Notes under the pieces: generated by a model | What the model was told of the DNA's origin: nothing | The model's database searches: none | Seen by the model: only the letters and a program-made list of their open reading frames with translations | Shown here: positions 25,816 through 31,889 of the stretch, one piece after another | How positions within the stretch are numbered: the first letter of the stretch is position 1 | Layout: the number at the start of each line of letters is the position of its first letter | Made by a program: the position numbers and the translations under genes | NCBI GenBank assembly: GCA_019873625.1 | Contig: JAIOAW010000027.1 | Coordinates: forward strand, 1 to 33,205 | Length of the DNA: 33,205 bases | Direction of reading: 5' to 3' | DNA from: Chloroflexota bacterium | Lineage (GTDB): Bacteria; Chloroflexota; Anaerolineae; UBA1429

Positions 25816-26754
25816 CTACCGTTCGGTATAGCCCAATTGGCGGAGCATTTTCGGATCTCGCCGCCAATTCTTGCGCACCTTGACCCAGAGTTCCAAGTAG
25901 ACTTTGCAGCCGAAAAAGGCCTCCAGCGCCTCGCGGGCGCGGGTGCCTATCTTTTTGAGCATCGCCCCACCCCGGCCGATGACGATTCCCTTTTGGGACT
26001 CGCGTTCGGTGTATATATCCGCCGCGATGTAAAGGAGGCCGTCTTCGCGCTCCTGGAACTCTTGCACGAGGACGGCCAGAGAATGGGGCACCTCTTGCTC
26101 CAAAAAGTGCAGCGCCGCCTCGCGGATCATCTCGCCCGCGATGAAGCGTTCCGTCTGGTCGGTGAGTTGGTCAGGCGGATAGAAGCGCGGCCCCTCCGGC
26201 AACCTCTCGACGAGGTACTCCAAGAGCACCCTCACGTTGAGGCCGGTGAGCGCACTGATGGTGAACTCGGCATCGAATAGCCCCAAGGCACGGTAGGCCG
26301 CCTCGCGCTCGGCGCGCTCCGCCGCCGGGAGGAGGTCGGCTTTGTTCATCACCAAGACGGCCGGGATGTGGGGCGCGCCCTGAATAATCCGGGCCACCTC
26401 TTCATCGGCGCGGTCGGGCGGTGTGGAGAGGTCCACCATCATCAGGGCGATATCCGCGTCCGGCACGGCGCGCCGCGCCTCCGAGACCATATATTCCCCC
26501 AGGGGCGTGCGCGGCAGGTGGATGCCGGGCGTATCCACAAAGATGATCTGGGCGTCCTCTCGGGTGAGGATGCCCAGCAGGCGGTTGCGCGTGGTCTGCG
26601 GTTTGGGGGAAACGGGCGCCAGTTTCACGCCCAGCCAGGCGTTCACCAGCGTGGATTTGCCCACGTTCGGCTTGCCCACGATGGCCACAAAACCGCTCTT
26701 GTGGCCAGGGGGCACCTCAGTGGGGAGGAGCGGCGCGATGGGTTCGTCCGTCAT
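25816..26754 (-). CDS. era: GTPase Era
   Basis: A 312-residue ribosome-assembly GTPase that binds 16S rRNA near its 3' end. G-motifs: GKPNVGKS (27-34, G1), QTTRNR (G2), DTPGIH (74-79, G3), NKAD (about 137, G4) and SAL (G5). The C-terminal KH domain follows, with VIGRGGAMLKKIGTRAR and the ending KVRKNWRRD. Length and motifs are normal. It starts at ATG 26754, 18 bp after the VUT transporter gene, and is followed by the beta-mannosidase gene. The grouping of era with a ThiS-like carrier and a queuosine-precursor transporter hints at RNA maturation, although beta-mannosidase does not fit that theme. Confidence 0.96.
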   Translation of the reverse strand: MTDEPIAPLLPTEVPPGHKSGFVAIVGKPNVGKSTLVNAWLGVKLAPVSPKPQTTRNRLLGILTREDAQIIFVDTPGIHLPRTPLGEYMVSEARRAVPDADIALMMVDLSTPPDRADEEVARIIQGAPHIPAVLVMNKADLLPAAERAEREAAYRALGLFDAEFTISALTGLNVRVLLEYLVERLPEGPRFYPPDQLTDQTERFIAGEMIREAALHFLEQEVPHSLAVLVQEFQEREDGLLYIAADIYTERESQKGIVIGRGGAMLKKIGTRAREALEAFFGCKVYLELWVKVRKNWRRDPKMLRQLGYTER

Positions 26755-26772
26755 AGGGCATCTCCCGCGCGT

Positions 26773-27459
26773 TCAATCGCGCAAAAGAAAGGGGTTGAAA
26801 TCGGTGCCCAGGTCATAATAGTCCTCGCCTTCGGCGCGCTTCAGGCCGTTCACCACGCGGTAGGTCACCGGCGTCATCACCGCCTCCAGGGCACACTTGA
26901 AGATGTAATTCGAGAGGATCACCTTGCCCAGCAGGCCGAGCGGCAGGGCGCCGTAAAAGGCGATGAGGCAAAAAAGGAGCGTATCCACGCCCTCGCCCAG
27001 CAGGGTGCTCGCGATGGTGCGGCTCCACAGCCAGCGCCCTTTGGTAAGCACCTTCATACGGGCCATTACCCAGGCGTTAGAAAAACTCCCCGCCCAATAG
27101 GCGATCAGGCTCCCCGCCACGATGCGCGGCGTGATGCCCAAGATGGCCTGATAGGCCTCTTGGTGCTCCCAGCCTTCCGCCGGCGGGAGCGCCCCCACCA
27201 GCGCAAAGACGAGCGCCATCAGGAGCGCGGCCCCAAACCCCGCCCAAATGACCCGCCGCGCCCGCGCATAACCATAGACCTCGGTCAAGACGTCATTAAA
27301 GATGTAACTGACGGGGAAGAGGAGCGTCCCCCCATCGAAGGTGAACGGCCCGAACTTGAGGATTTTGGAGGAGGCCACGTTGCTGATCATCAGCACGGCC
27401 ACGAAACTGGCCATCACGAGGTCATAGTAGCGATGGGGGCGCGCATGGGTGCGTTCCAT
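26773..27459 (-). CDS. yhhQ: VUT family transporter (YhhQ-type queuosine precursor transporter)
   Basis: About 228 residues with around six transmembrane helices. The motifs NVASSKILKFGPFTFDGGTLLFPVSY-like region (split: SNVASSKI and GGTLLFPVSYIFNDVLTEVYGY), SFSNAWVMARMK and TLLGEGVDTLLFCLIAFYG are diagnostic of the PF02592 family, whose characterised member YhhQ imports 7-deazaguanine precursors of queuosine. It acts in the inner membrane. The start is uncertain: ATG 27459 has only a weak AGG site, while a GTG at 27531 would add 24 residues without improving homology. It lies between thiS and era on the minus strand with short gaps, so it is likely cotranscribed. Confidence 0.87.
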   Translation of the reverse strand: MERTHARPHRYYDLVMASFVAVLMISNVASSKILKFGPFTFDGGTLLFPVSYIFNDVLTEVYGYARARRVIWAGFGAALLMALVFALVGALPPAEGWEHQEAYQAILGITPRIVAGSLIAYWAGSFSNAWVMARMKVLTKGRWLWSRTIASTLLGEGVDTLLFCLIAFYGALPLGLLGKVILSNYIFKCALEAVMTPVTYRVVNGLKRAEGEDYYDLGTDFNPFLLRD

Positions 27460-27556
27460 ATCGGCCTGCCAGGGGATAGATTGCCGCACAAAAAGGCAGG
27501 GCCGCGCCGCGGCGCAAACGCGGCCCCTCACCCCACCCGCGCGGGCGCAAGAAGGC

Positions 27557-27757
27557 TCACCCGCCCGAGATGACGTTCACCAGCCGAATCTCATCGCCCG
27601 GCTGAATGACCGTTTGATCGGTAACGATCTTTTTCTCTTTGAGAGCGAGCACCTCGTAGGGATCCAGGCCGAGCGACACGACCACCTCGCGGATGGTGCG
27701 CCCCGGCTCGACCTCCCACTCCTTATCGTGAAAGATGACCTTGGCGCGGCTATCCAT
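27557..27757 (-). CDS. thiS: ThiS/MoaD-like ubiquitin-fold sulfur carrier
   Basis: A 66-residue beta-grasp protein ending in the Gly-Gly (NVISGG) that is adenylated and thiocarboxylated in this family. The sequence VEPGRTIREVVVSLGLDPYEVLALKEKKIV matches ThiS-type carriers, as does VIQPGDEIRLVNVISGG. The partner process may be thiazole synthesis (ThiS), tRNA 2-thiolation (TtuB-like) or molybdopterin (MoaD); sequence alone does not decide. No thiF, thiG or ttuA is present in the window. Neighbourhood with a queuosine-precursor transporter and era mildly favours tRNA modification, as an inference. It is first in the operon, with promoter 27791-27819 and a GAGGTG ribosome site 7 nt before ATG 27757. 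Confidence 0.85.
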   Translation of the reverse strand: MDSRAKVIFHDKEWEVEPGRTIREVVVSLGLDPYEVLALKEKKIVTDQTVIQPGDEIRLVNVISGG

Positions 27758-27765
27758 AAGGCATC

Positions 27766-27797
27766 ACCTCATTGAAAGGGGGTTGACGCTATTTTAG
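27766..27797. repeat. 32-bp direct repeat, copy 1 (overlaps thiS leader and -10)
   Basis: The segment containing CCTCATTGAAAGGGG and GACG.TATTTTAG recurs exactly 210 bp downstream, at 27976-28007, with 28 of 32 positions identical. This copy spans the thiS ribosome site, leader and -10 box. Confidence 0.8.
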
Positions 27798-27819
27798 CGG
27801 AAAGGGGAAGGGTGGTCAA
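27791..27819 (-). promoter_or_regulatory. Sigma70-type promoter for thiS-yhhQ-era-mannosidase operon
   Basis: On the minus strand: TTGACC (27814-27819), a 17-nt spacer, TAAAAT (27791-27796). Start near 27784, giving a leader of about 27 nt. No thiamine-type riboswitch fits in so short a leader. Confidence 0.7.
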
Positions 27820-27868
27820 TTGGGAGGAGGGGAGGGCGCTAGGGTTGCCCATCTTTTTCGCGCCGATT

Positions 27869-27917
27869 GGAGCGCGAGGCTCCTGCCTCGCGGCGTGGGC
27901 CAGAGGCCCGCGCTCCA
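27869..27917. repeat. Three-arm palindromic repeat, copy 2 (family 2)
   Basis: Outer arms GGAGCGC and GCGCTCC close perfectly (27869-27875 with 27910-27916) around GCGAGGC-tcct-GCCTCGC and GGGCC-aga-GGCCC. It is nearly identical to 10282-10331 and lies in the 255-bp gap upstream of thiS, seven bases before a family 1 palindrome. Confidence 0.85.
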
Positions 27918-27923
27918 CATTTC

Positions 27924-27959
27924 AACCCTTCTGCAGGTTTGGAACCTGCGGAAGGGTTT
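27924..27959. repeat. Palindromic repeat, copy B (family 1)
   Basis: AACCCTTCTGCAGGTT - TGG - AACCTGCGGAAGGGTT: a 16-bp stem with one wobble pair and a compensatory C-to-T/G-to-A change relative to copy C, which suggests the stem itself is maintained. Confidence 0.85.
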
Positions 27960-27975
27960 ATGCCCACAAGGTCTA

Positions 27976-28007
27976 ACCTCATTGAAAGGGGAGGGACGTT
28001 ATTTTAG
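27976..28007. repeat. 32-bp direct repeat, copy 2
   Basis: Second copy of the thiS leader segment. Here TTGACC abuts TAAAAT directly (minus strand), so the spacer is gone and this copy is not a working promoter. It lies immediately after the AlkD-like gene stop (28013). Confidence 0.75.
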
Positions 28008-28012
28008 GTCAA

Positions 28013-28699
28013 TTAGAGAAGGGGTTTCTTACGAGGGTTCTTTAGCCCCGTGGTGAGTTTGTTCCTCACTTCACGCTTAACCAGGGCGGGTAAGGCGTCC
28101 TCATACTCCCCCAGGAAGGCCTCGACGGCCTGCGGCGCGTGGATGACCAACTCCCTCAACGCCCAAGAGAGCGCCTTGGCCACCATTTCCTCGCGATCGT
28201 TCGCCAAAAGGCGGCAGACCATCAACGTGCGTTCCACATCCCCTTGGCCCCCATGCGAGCGCACATTCAGAGCGACAGTGCTCACCAGGGCCGCCCGCCG
28301 CCACCAAAGGTCGGTGGATTTGGCCCAGCGGAGGATCGTCTCATCCGCCACTTGCCCCTTTAACCAGGCCGGCCCGGAGAGCGTGCGGGCAAAGGAATCT
28401 ACCGCCCCCCAACTGTTGATGCCCTGCCCGAGTTCTTCGAGTTCCGCTTCTCCCACCCGTCGAAAGGCCGTTGGATGGTCGGCGAGTAACTCGTAGGCGA
28501 AGGAACGCTGGCCAAACCGCTGAACGAGGATGCGGCCTACCTCCAGGAGAAAATCCGCTCCGGCTTTTCGAAAAAGGCGCGAATACTTGCGGCGGAGCGC
28601 CCGTTCGTTCGGGGTATTCGGCACCTCCAGCGCCCGTACGTCGGCGTCAATCGCCGAGGCCGCCGCCAAGGGATCGTTCCACACGGCGAAGGGTTCCAT
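28013..28699 (-). CDS. DNA alkylation repair protein, AlkD-like HEAT-repeat glycosylase
   Basis: A 228-residue, mostly helical protein of the AlkC/AlkD family, which removes alkylated purines (3- and 7-methyl, bulky adducts) using a HEAT-repeat cradle. Recognisable blocks: RRKYSRLFRKA, INSWGAVDSFA (with the W..VD motif), AKSTDLWWRRAALVSTVAL, KALSWALRELVIH and ALVKREVRNKLTTGLKNP. Size matches the family. The start ATG 28699 lies 4 nt after the stop of the upstream membrane-protein gene, and its closest Shine-Dalgarno-like bases come from the palindromic repeat inside that gene, so translation is probably coupled. Cytoplasmic, DNA repair; the exact lesion is unknown. Confidence 0.87.
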   Translation of the reverse strand: MEPFAVWNDPLAAASAIDADVRALEVPNTPNERALRRKYSRLFRKAGADFLLEVGRILVQRFGQRSFAYELLADHPTAFRRVGEAELEELGQGINSWGAVDSFARTLSGPAWLKGQVADETILRWAKSTDLWWRRAALVSTVALNVRSHGGQGDVERTLMVCRLLANDREEMVAKALSWALRELVIHAPQAVEAFLGEYEDALPALVKREVRNKLTTGLKNPRKKPLL

Positions 28700-28703
28700 G
28701 AGA

Positions 28704-29201
28704 CTATGGGCCTAACCCTCCCGCAGGTTGGGAACCTGCGGGAGGGTTTTTATATCGTTCACCGGCCCCCCAGAGCACCGCGAGGTTCGCCCCCAACAGC
28801 GCCATAAGGAACTGCAAAAAGGGCGAGATGATGACCATCAAGACGAGCCACCCGATGAAACTCGCCTTTGGCTCATAGAGGATGAGCGGGATGCCAAAAT
28901 GGGCCAAATCGGCCGTGGGGTCAAATAGCATCGGAAGGCAACGCCCCCATACCACAGCCATCAGGAGAAAGGTGAACCCCCCAAGGGTCGCCGTGCCCAG
29001 GAGCATCTTCCCCAACAAGGCCTTCACCTCATAGGAGCGAGCCATAATCCTCCGCGCGATGTACCACCCCGCCGGGAGGCCCAACAGGATGCAAAAGATA
29101 GGGACGCCCATCCCTAGCCCCACGCCAAAGACGTCCAAAAAGGCCAAGAGGGCGAGCGCCCAGCCGATTTTCCACGAGAGGATTCGATGGAGCATATACA
29201 T
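28704..29201 (-). CDS. Small polytopic membrane protein of unknown function
   Basis: A 165-residue protein with about four transmembrane helices (around residues 10-32, 33-50, 63-85 and 113-143) and a short polar C-terminus. No known family is recognised. Two features stand out: its last 14 residues (NPPAGSQPAGGLGP) are encoded by palindromic repeat copy C, and its ribosome site GGGAAGGG is supplied by decayed palindrome copy D directly upstream. A second ATG two codons in (29195) is an equally good start. It lies between the GNAT gene and the AlkD-like gene on the same strand and is probably cotranscribed. Confidence 0.65.
   Translation of the reverse strand: MYMLHRILSWKIGWALALLAFLDVFGVGLGMGVPIFCILLGLPAGWYIARRIMARSYEVKALLGKMLLGTATLGGFTFLLMAVVWGRCLPMLFDPTADLAHFGIPLILYEPKASFIGWLVLMVIISPFLQFLMALLGANLAVLWGAGERYKNPPAGSQPAGGLGP
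28714..28748. repeat. Palindromic repeat, copy C (family 1), inside a CDS end
   Basis: AACCCTCCCGCAGGTT - GGG - AACCTGCGGGAGGGTT, a perfect 16-bp stem, followed on the plus strand by TTTTT. It forms the 3' coding end of the small membrane-protein gene. The T-tract is on the strand with no gene upstream, so terminator function would be for antisense transcripts only. Confidence 0.9.
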
Positions 29202-29240
29202 TGCCCTTCCCGCCGAGTTTTGGAACCTGCGAGAGGGTTT
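29202..29240. repeat. Palindromic repeat, copy D (family 1), left arm decayed
   Basis: The right arm TGGAACCTGCGAGAGGGTTT is intact apart from one base; the left arm (CCCTTCCCGCCGAG) has diverged so the stem is broken. It abuts the ATG of the small membrane protein. Confidence 0.65.
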
Positions 29241-29275
29241 ACCCCCGGAGGCCCCAACACCGGGAGAGGAAGATC

Positions 29276-29854
29276 TTAAGCGGGCTCGCCCAAGGGGGGT
29301 TGTTCAGGCCTTCGCATAAGATACTCCTCCCGCAGAATGGCGTACATCGCCATATCCTCGAACTTTTCCCAGCGGTAAACGGATTGCCTCAACGTGCCTT
29401 CGTAGGTCATCCCAATCTTTTGCATCACCCGGCCGGAAGCGGGATTCTTTGTCATATGGCGGGCCTGCACGCGGTTCACCCCCAGCACCTCGAAGGCATA
29501 GCGCAGGGCCTCTTGCGCGGCCTCGGTGCAGTAACCCCGGCCCCAATAGGGTTTGCCCACCCAATAGCCCAGTTCGGCGTAACGGTTCGCCTTGTTGAGG
29601 GAGAGGCTCATAGCCCCCAGGAGCGCGCCATCCTCCCGCCGGGTGATGGCCCAGGTAACCAGTTCGCCCCCTTCGAAGGCTCTTTGGTGTGTACCGATCC
29701 ACTCTTCCGCCATCCCCTCCTCGTAGGGGTGCGGGATGGTCGTCATCTCGGCGATCTCTCGCTCTCCGGCGAGGGCGCGCACGGTGGGAGCATCTTCCAA
29801 CGTGAAGGGGCGCAAGATCAAGCGAGCCGTGGCAAGGGTTGGGATGAATGTCAT
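29276..29854 (-). CDS. GNAT N-acetyltransferase, RimJ/RimL-like
   Basis: A 192-residue acetyl-CoA-dependent acyltransferase. The start TARLILRPFTLEDAPTVRAL is the common RimJ/RimL-type entry. AELGYWVGKPYWGRGYCTEAAQEAL is motif A with the pyrophosphate-binding loop (GRGY), followed by VNRVQARHMTKNPASGRVMQKIGM, the motif B helix with the conserved N and S. Such enzymes acetylate protein N-termini, or small amines and antibiotics; the substrate is unknown here. ATG 29854, preceded by GAGGA, was chosen over longer in-frame starts because the conserved domain begins at once. It stands 74 bp upstream of the small membrane protein gene. Confidence 0.88.
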   Translation of the reverse strand: MTFIPTLATARLILRPFTLEDAPTVRALAGEREIAEMTTIPHPYEEGMAEEWIGTHQRAFEGGELVTWAITRREDGALLGAMSLSLNKANRYAELGYWVGKPYWGRGYCTEAAQEALRYAFEVLGVNRVQARHMTKNPASGRVMQKIGMTYEGTLRQSVYRWEKFEDMAMYAILREEYLMRRPEQPPLGEPA

Positions 29855-29986
29855 AGACCATTCCTCATAGCAGATACGTTGACAATAGGTTGAATATCCC
29901 CCCAAGGGCGGGTTCCGGAGTCTTTTTCGCGGCGGCGCGCCAGCGAGCGGAAAACCGTTCCTTCCCATCCCTTGCTCCGACGTGGT

Positions 29987-30280
29987 CTAGGGTAGATGCT
30001 TCAAGATCGCCGCAAACTGCTCCACGGTGAAGGCCTTGAGCGTGAGGGTGCGCACGTAGCCTTCCCTACCCAAGGCCAAGAGTTGCCCCAGGGCCACCTC
30101 ATCGCTCGGCCCCTCGGCAATGGCCACGTAATCATACGGCCCCATCACCGTGTAAAAGGCGAGCAACTTGCCTCCGGCGGCCTCCAAGTCTTGGGCTGCT
30201 TTTTGAATCCGCGCAGGGGCCTCTTTGATATCCTTGATTCCCTGCTCGGTCAGGTTCATCAAAATCACATAGGTGGCCAT
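29987..30280 (-). CDS. GYD domain protein
   Basis: A 97-residue dimeric alpha/beta-barrel-like protein of the GYD family: the opening TYVILMNLTEQGIKDIKE, and VMGPYDYVAIAEGPSDE with the G-x-Y-D signature that names the family. Its molecular role is not known; the fold resembles small ligand-binding ferredoxin-like proteins. The start ATG 30280 has AAGGAAGG just upstream, whereas the open frame continues 38 residues further without homology. A promoter fits at 30326-30354. Cytoplasmic, complete, no oddities. Confidence 0.87.
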   Translation of the reverse strand: MATYVILMNLTEQGIKDIKEAPARIQKAAQDLEAAGGKLLAFYTVMGPYDYVAIAEGPSDEVALGQLLALGREGYVRTLTLKAFTVEQFAAILKHLP

Positions 30281-30325
30281 TTCCCACCTTCCTTTCTGAA
30301 CGAGCCAGCGCGCCGCTGCAAACCC

Positions 30326-30354
30326 AATGTACGCATAGATTATATTTCTGTCAA
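30326..30354 (-). promoter_or_regulatory. Probable promoter for the GYD-domain gene
   Basis: On the minus strand TTGACA (30349-30354), a 17-nt spacer and TACATT (30326-30331). A TATAAT also occurs inside the spacer but without a suitably spaced -35. Confidence 0.5.
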
Positions 30355-30387
30355 GTAAAACACCGCGCCCCAAGGCGGCAAATGGCC

Positions 30388-31074
30388 TCACCACACCCCT
30401 GGGATAAGCCGATACCGCACCTTATCCATATATTCGCCGTACCCCTCCAATTCCTGCAAGAGCAACCTCTCCTCATTGCGGATGCGCGCCACCAGGATGG
30501 CGGGATAGGCAAGCATCGGGATCAGCGCCCAATATGAGCCAAGCGCCAAGGGCGAAAAGAGATAGATGAGCAGCGTCGCCAGGTACATTGGGTGGCGAAC
30601 CACGCGATAAGGGCCTGTTTGAATGACTTTTTGCCCCGCCTCAACCTCCACCGTACGCGCCGCATAACGGTTCTCTTTGAGAACGAGCACAAAAAGCCCA
30701 TACCCTATTAGGACGATGAGATCGGCGGCGAGAACCACTGCCGGGTGCACGTGAGACCATCCAAACCGCCGGTCAAACCCGGGCAGGAGAAACGCGGCCA
30801 AAAACACGAACAGCGAAACTTCGATGATGCGTTTTTGCCGCGCCTTCCGCTCCTGCATCTGTAGGCGCCGTTCCAAAAGTTCGGGGTTATGCTTGAGCAG
30901 ATAACGCATCAAGAAGGCCATAGGCGTAAAAAGGATGGCCATATAGACCCACGCCTGCCAATACCGCAAAGTCCCTGCCGGAAGGAAAAACATCACCCCC
31001 AAGGCGAGCATCCCCATCGCATAGCGGCTTACAGCCTTGATGATGAGGTCTCGAGAAGCCGTCCCTCTCTCCAT
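30388..31074 (-). CDS. Isoprenylcysteine carboxyl methyltransferase-like membrane protein
   Basis: A 228-residue membrane protein with about five hydrophobic helices and a C-terminal block VIQTGPYRVVRHPMYLATLLIY plus RNEERLLLQELEGYGEYMDKVRYRLIPGVW. RHPMY and the later E.L....G..Y....R..IP pattern are the SAM-binding core of the ICMT/phospholipid methyltransferase superfamily. Bacterial members probably methylate lipids or isoprenoid groups; the substrate here is unknown. ATG 31074 follows AGGAGGTG at ideal spacing. The upstream extension of the frame is antisense to the tRNA and is not coding. A promoter lies at 31102-31131, divergent from the tRNA promoter. Confidence 0.85.
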   Translation of the reverse strand: MERGTASRDLIIKAVSRYAMGMLALGVMFFLPAGTLRYWQAWVYMAILFTPMAFLMRYLLKHNPELLERRLQMQERKARQKRIIEVSLFVFLAAFLLPGFDRRFGWSHVHPAVVLAADLIVLIGYGLFVLVLKENRYAARTVEVEAGQKVIQTGPYRVVRHPMYLATLLIYLFSPLALGSYWALIPMLAYPAILVARIRNEERLLLQELEGYGEYMDKVRYRLIPGVW

Positions 31075-31101
31075 CGTGCACCTCCTAGCGCCACTGCCTT
31101 G

Positions 31102-31131
31102 AGCATACTGGGTAGGCTGTTCCATTGTCAA
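31102..31131 (-). promoter_or_regulatory. Promoter for the ICMT-like gene
   Basis: On the minus strand TTGACA (31126-31131), an 18-nt spacer and TATGCT (31102-31107), followed by a short leader with AGGAGGTG. Confidence 0.6.
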
Positions 31132-31150
31132 ACAGAATCCTCTTTTCGGT

Positions 31151-31179
31151 TTGACAAGCCGCCCCGTAGGTGATATAGT
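31151..31179 (+). promoter_or_regulatory. Near-consensus promoter of tRNA-Leu
   Basis: TTGACA (31151-31156), exactly 17 nt, TATAGT (31174-31179). The start would fall around 31186, five bases before the mature tRNA. Confidence 0.8.
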
Positions 31180-31190
31180 ATACCGTGCAG

Positions 31191-31275
31191 GCCGAGATGG
31201 CGGAACCGGCAGACGCGCTACGTTCAGGGCGTAGTGGATAATAGATCCGTGAGGGTTCAAATCCCTCTCTCGGCA
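31191..31275 (+). tRNA. tRNA-Leu (anticodon CAG)
   Basis: An 85-nt class II tRNA. Acceptor arms GCCGAGA and TCTCGGC pair perfectly, with discriminator A at 31275. The D arm is GCG/CGC. The anticodon stem CTACG/CGTAG encloses TTCAGGG, giving anticodon CAG (reads CUG). The long variable arm is GGAT-AATAG-ATCC, and the T arm GAGGG-TTCAAAT-CCCTC. The 3' CCA is not encoded. It has its own promoter and a terminator directly after it. Confidence 0.96.
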
Positions 31276-31279
31276 CAAG

Positions 31280-31307
31280 ACCCCAGCGCGCTCAGGCTGG
31301 GGTTTTT
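31280..31307 (+). terminator. Intrinsic terminator after tRNA-Leu
   Basis: ACCCCAGC (31280-31287) and GCTGGGGT (31296-31303) form an 8-bp GC-rich stem with an 8-nt loop, followed by TTTTT ending at 31307. This is a textbook rho-independent terminator. Confidence 0.9.
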
Positions 31308-31340
31308 CTCTATCTCGGCGCCTTGGCAAGGAGCACCCTT

Positions 31341-31889
31341 ATGGCCCAACGGGACGAGGAGAGGCTGGAGATCGTCGTCATCCGCAGCGCGCGGCGCAAG
31401 AAAACGGCCTCTGCGGAACTGAAAGGGCGCACGCTTGAGGTGCGCGTGCCGGCCGACCTCCCCGAACCTCAGGTGCGCGAATTCGTGGAGCGCTTTCGCC
31501 GCGGCGCCTTGAGGCGCCTCGCTCACCAGCGCCACCAGGCCTCCGATCGCGCCCTTCAGGCCCGCGCCGAATCTCTCAACCGCACTTATTTCGGCGGGAA
31601 ACTGCGCTGGCAGAGCATCCGCTTTGTGGAGAATCAGCGGAAACGCTTTGGGAGTTGCTCGCCAGCGCGGGGGACCATCCGCATCTCTAGCCGACTGGTG
31701 GGCGCGCCCGATTTTGTGCTGGATTACGTCCTCGTGCATGAGTTGGCCCACCTCGTGCACCCCGATCATTCCAAGGCCTTTTGGCAGTTGGTGTATCGTT
31801 ACCCGCTCGCCGAACGGGCGCGCGGCTATCTGATCGCTCTCCAAATGGAAGAGGATGACAACGCGCCAGATGATGAGGAGGAAGGATGA
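31341..31889 (+). CDS. YgjP-type (SprT/WSS1-like) metal-dependent protein
   Basis: A 182-residue protein of the YgjP/DUF45 family. The zinc motif HELAH (133-137) followed by HPDHSKAFW (140-148), plus [25 protein letters not shown] (a WGSC-like block: here FGSC), are the family hallmarks. Members have a zincin metalloprotease-like fold; the physiological substrate is uncertain. The acidic C-terminal tail ([12 protein letters not shown]) is unusual but probably flexible. ATG 31341 follows AAGGAG; an in-frame TTG at 31323 is less likely. It overlaps the aspartase gene by ATGA, suggesting a two-gene transcript. Confidence 0.87.
   Translation: MAQRDEERLEIVVIRSARRKKTASAELKGRTLEVRVPADLPEPQVREFVERFRRGALRRLAHQRHQASDRALQARAESLNRTYFGGKLRWQSIRFVENQRKRFGSCSPARGTIRISSRLVGAPDFVLDYVLVHELAHLVHPDHSKAFWQLVYRYPLAERARGYLIALQMEEDDNAPDDEEEG

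Noticed and set aside
26368-27573. 401-codon open frame on the plus strand
   Set aside because: Antisense shadow of era and the VUT transporter; His/Arg/Gly-rich composition with no domain, produced by high-GC codon use.
27758-27790. Riboswitch (thiamine type) upstream of thiS
   Set aside because: The predicted leader is only about 27 nt and has no thi-box-like conserved bases.
28714-28751. Palindrome copy C plus TTTTT as an intrinsic terminator
   Set aside because: The T-tract is on the plus strand, where no gene reads into it; both neighbouring genes are on the minus strand and one is still coding through it.
31085-31329. Open frames antisense to the tRNA with phrases like REGFEPSR and [10 protein letters not shown]
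   Set aside because: These are the well-known spurious translations of tRNA genes seen in databases; the region is tRNA-Leu with its promoter and terminator.
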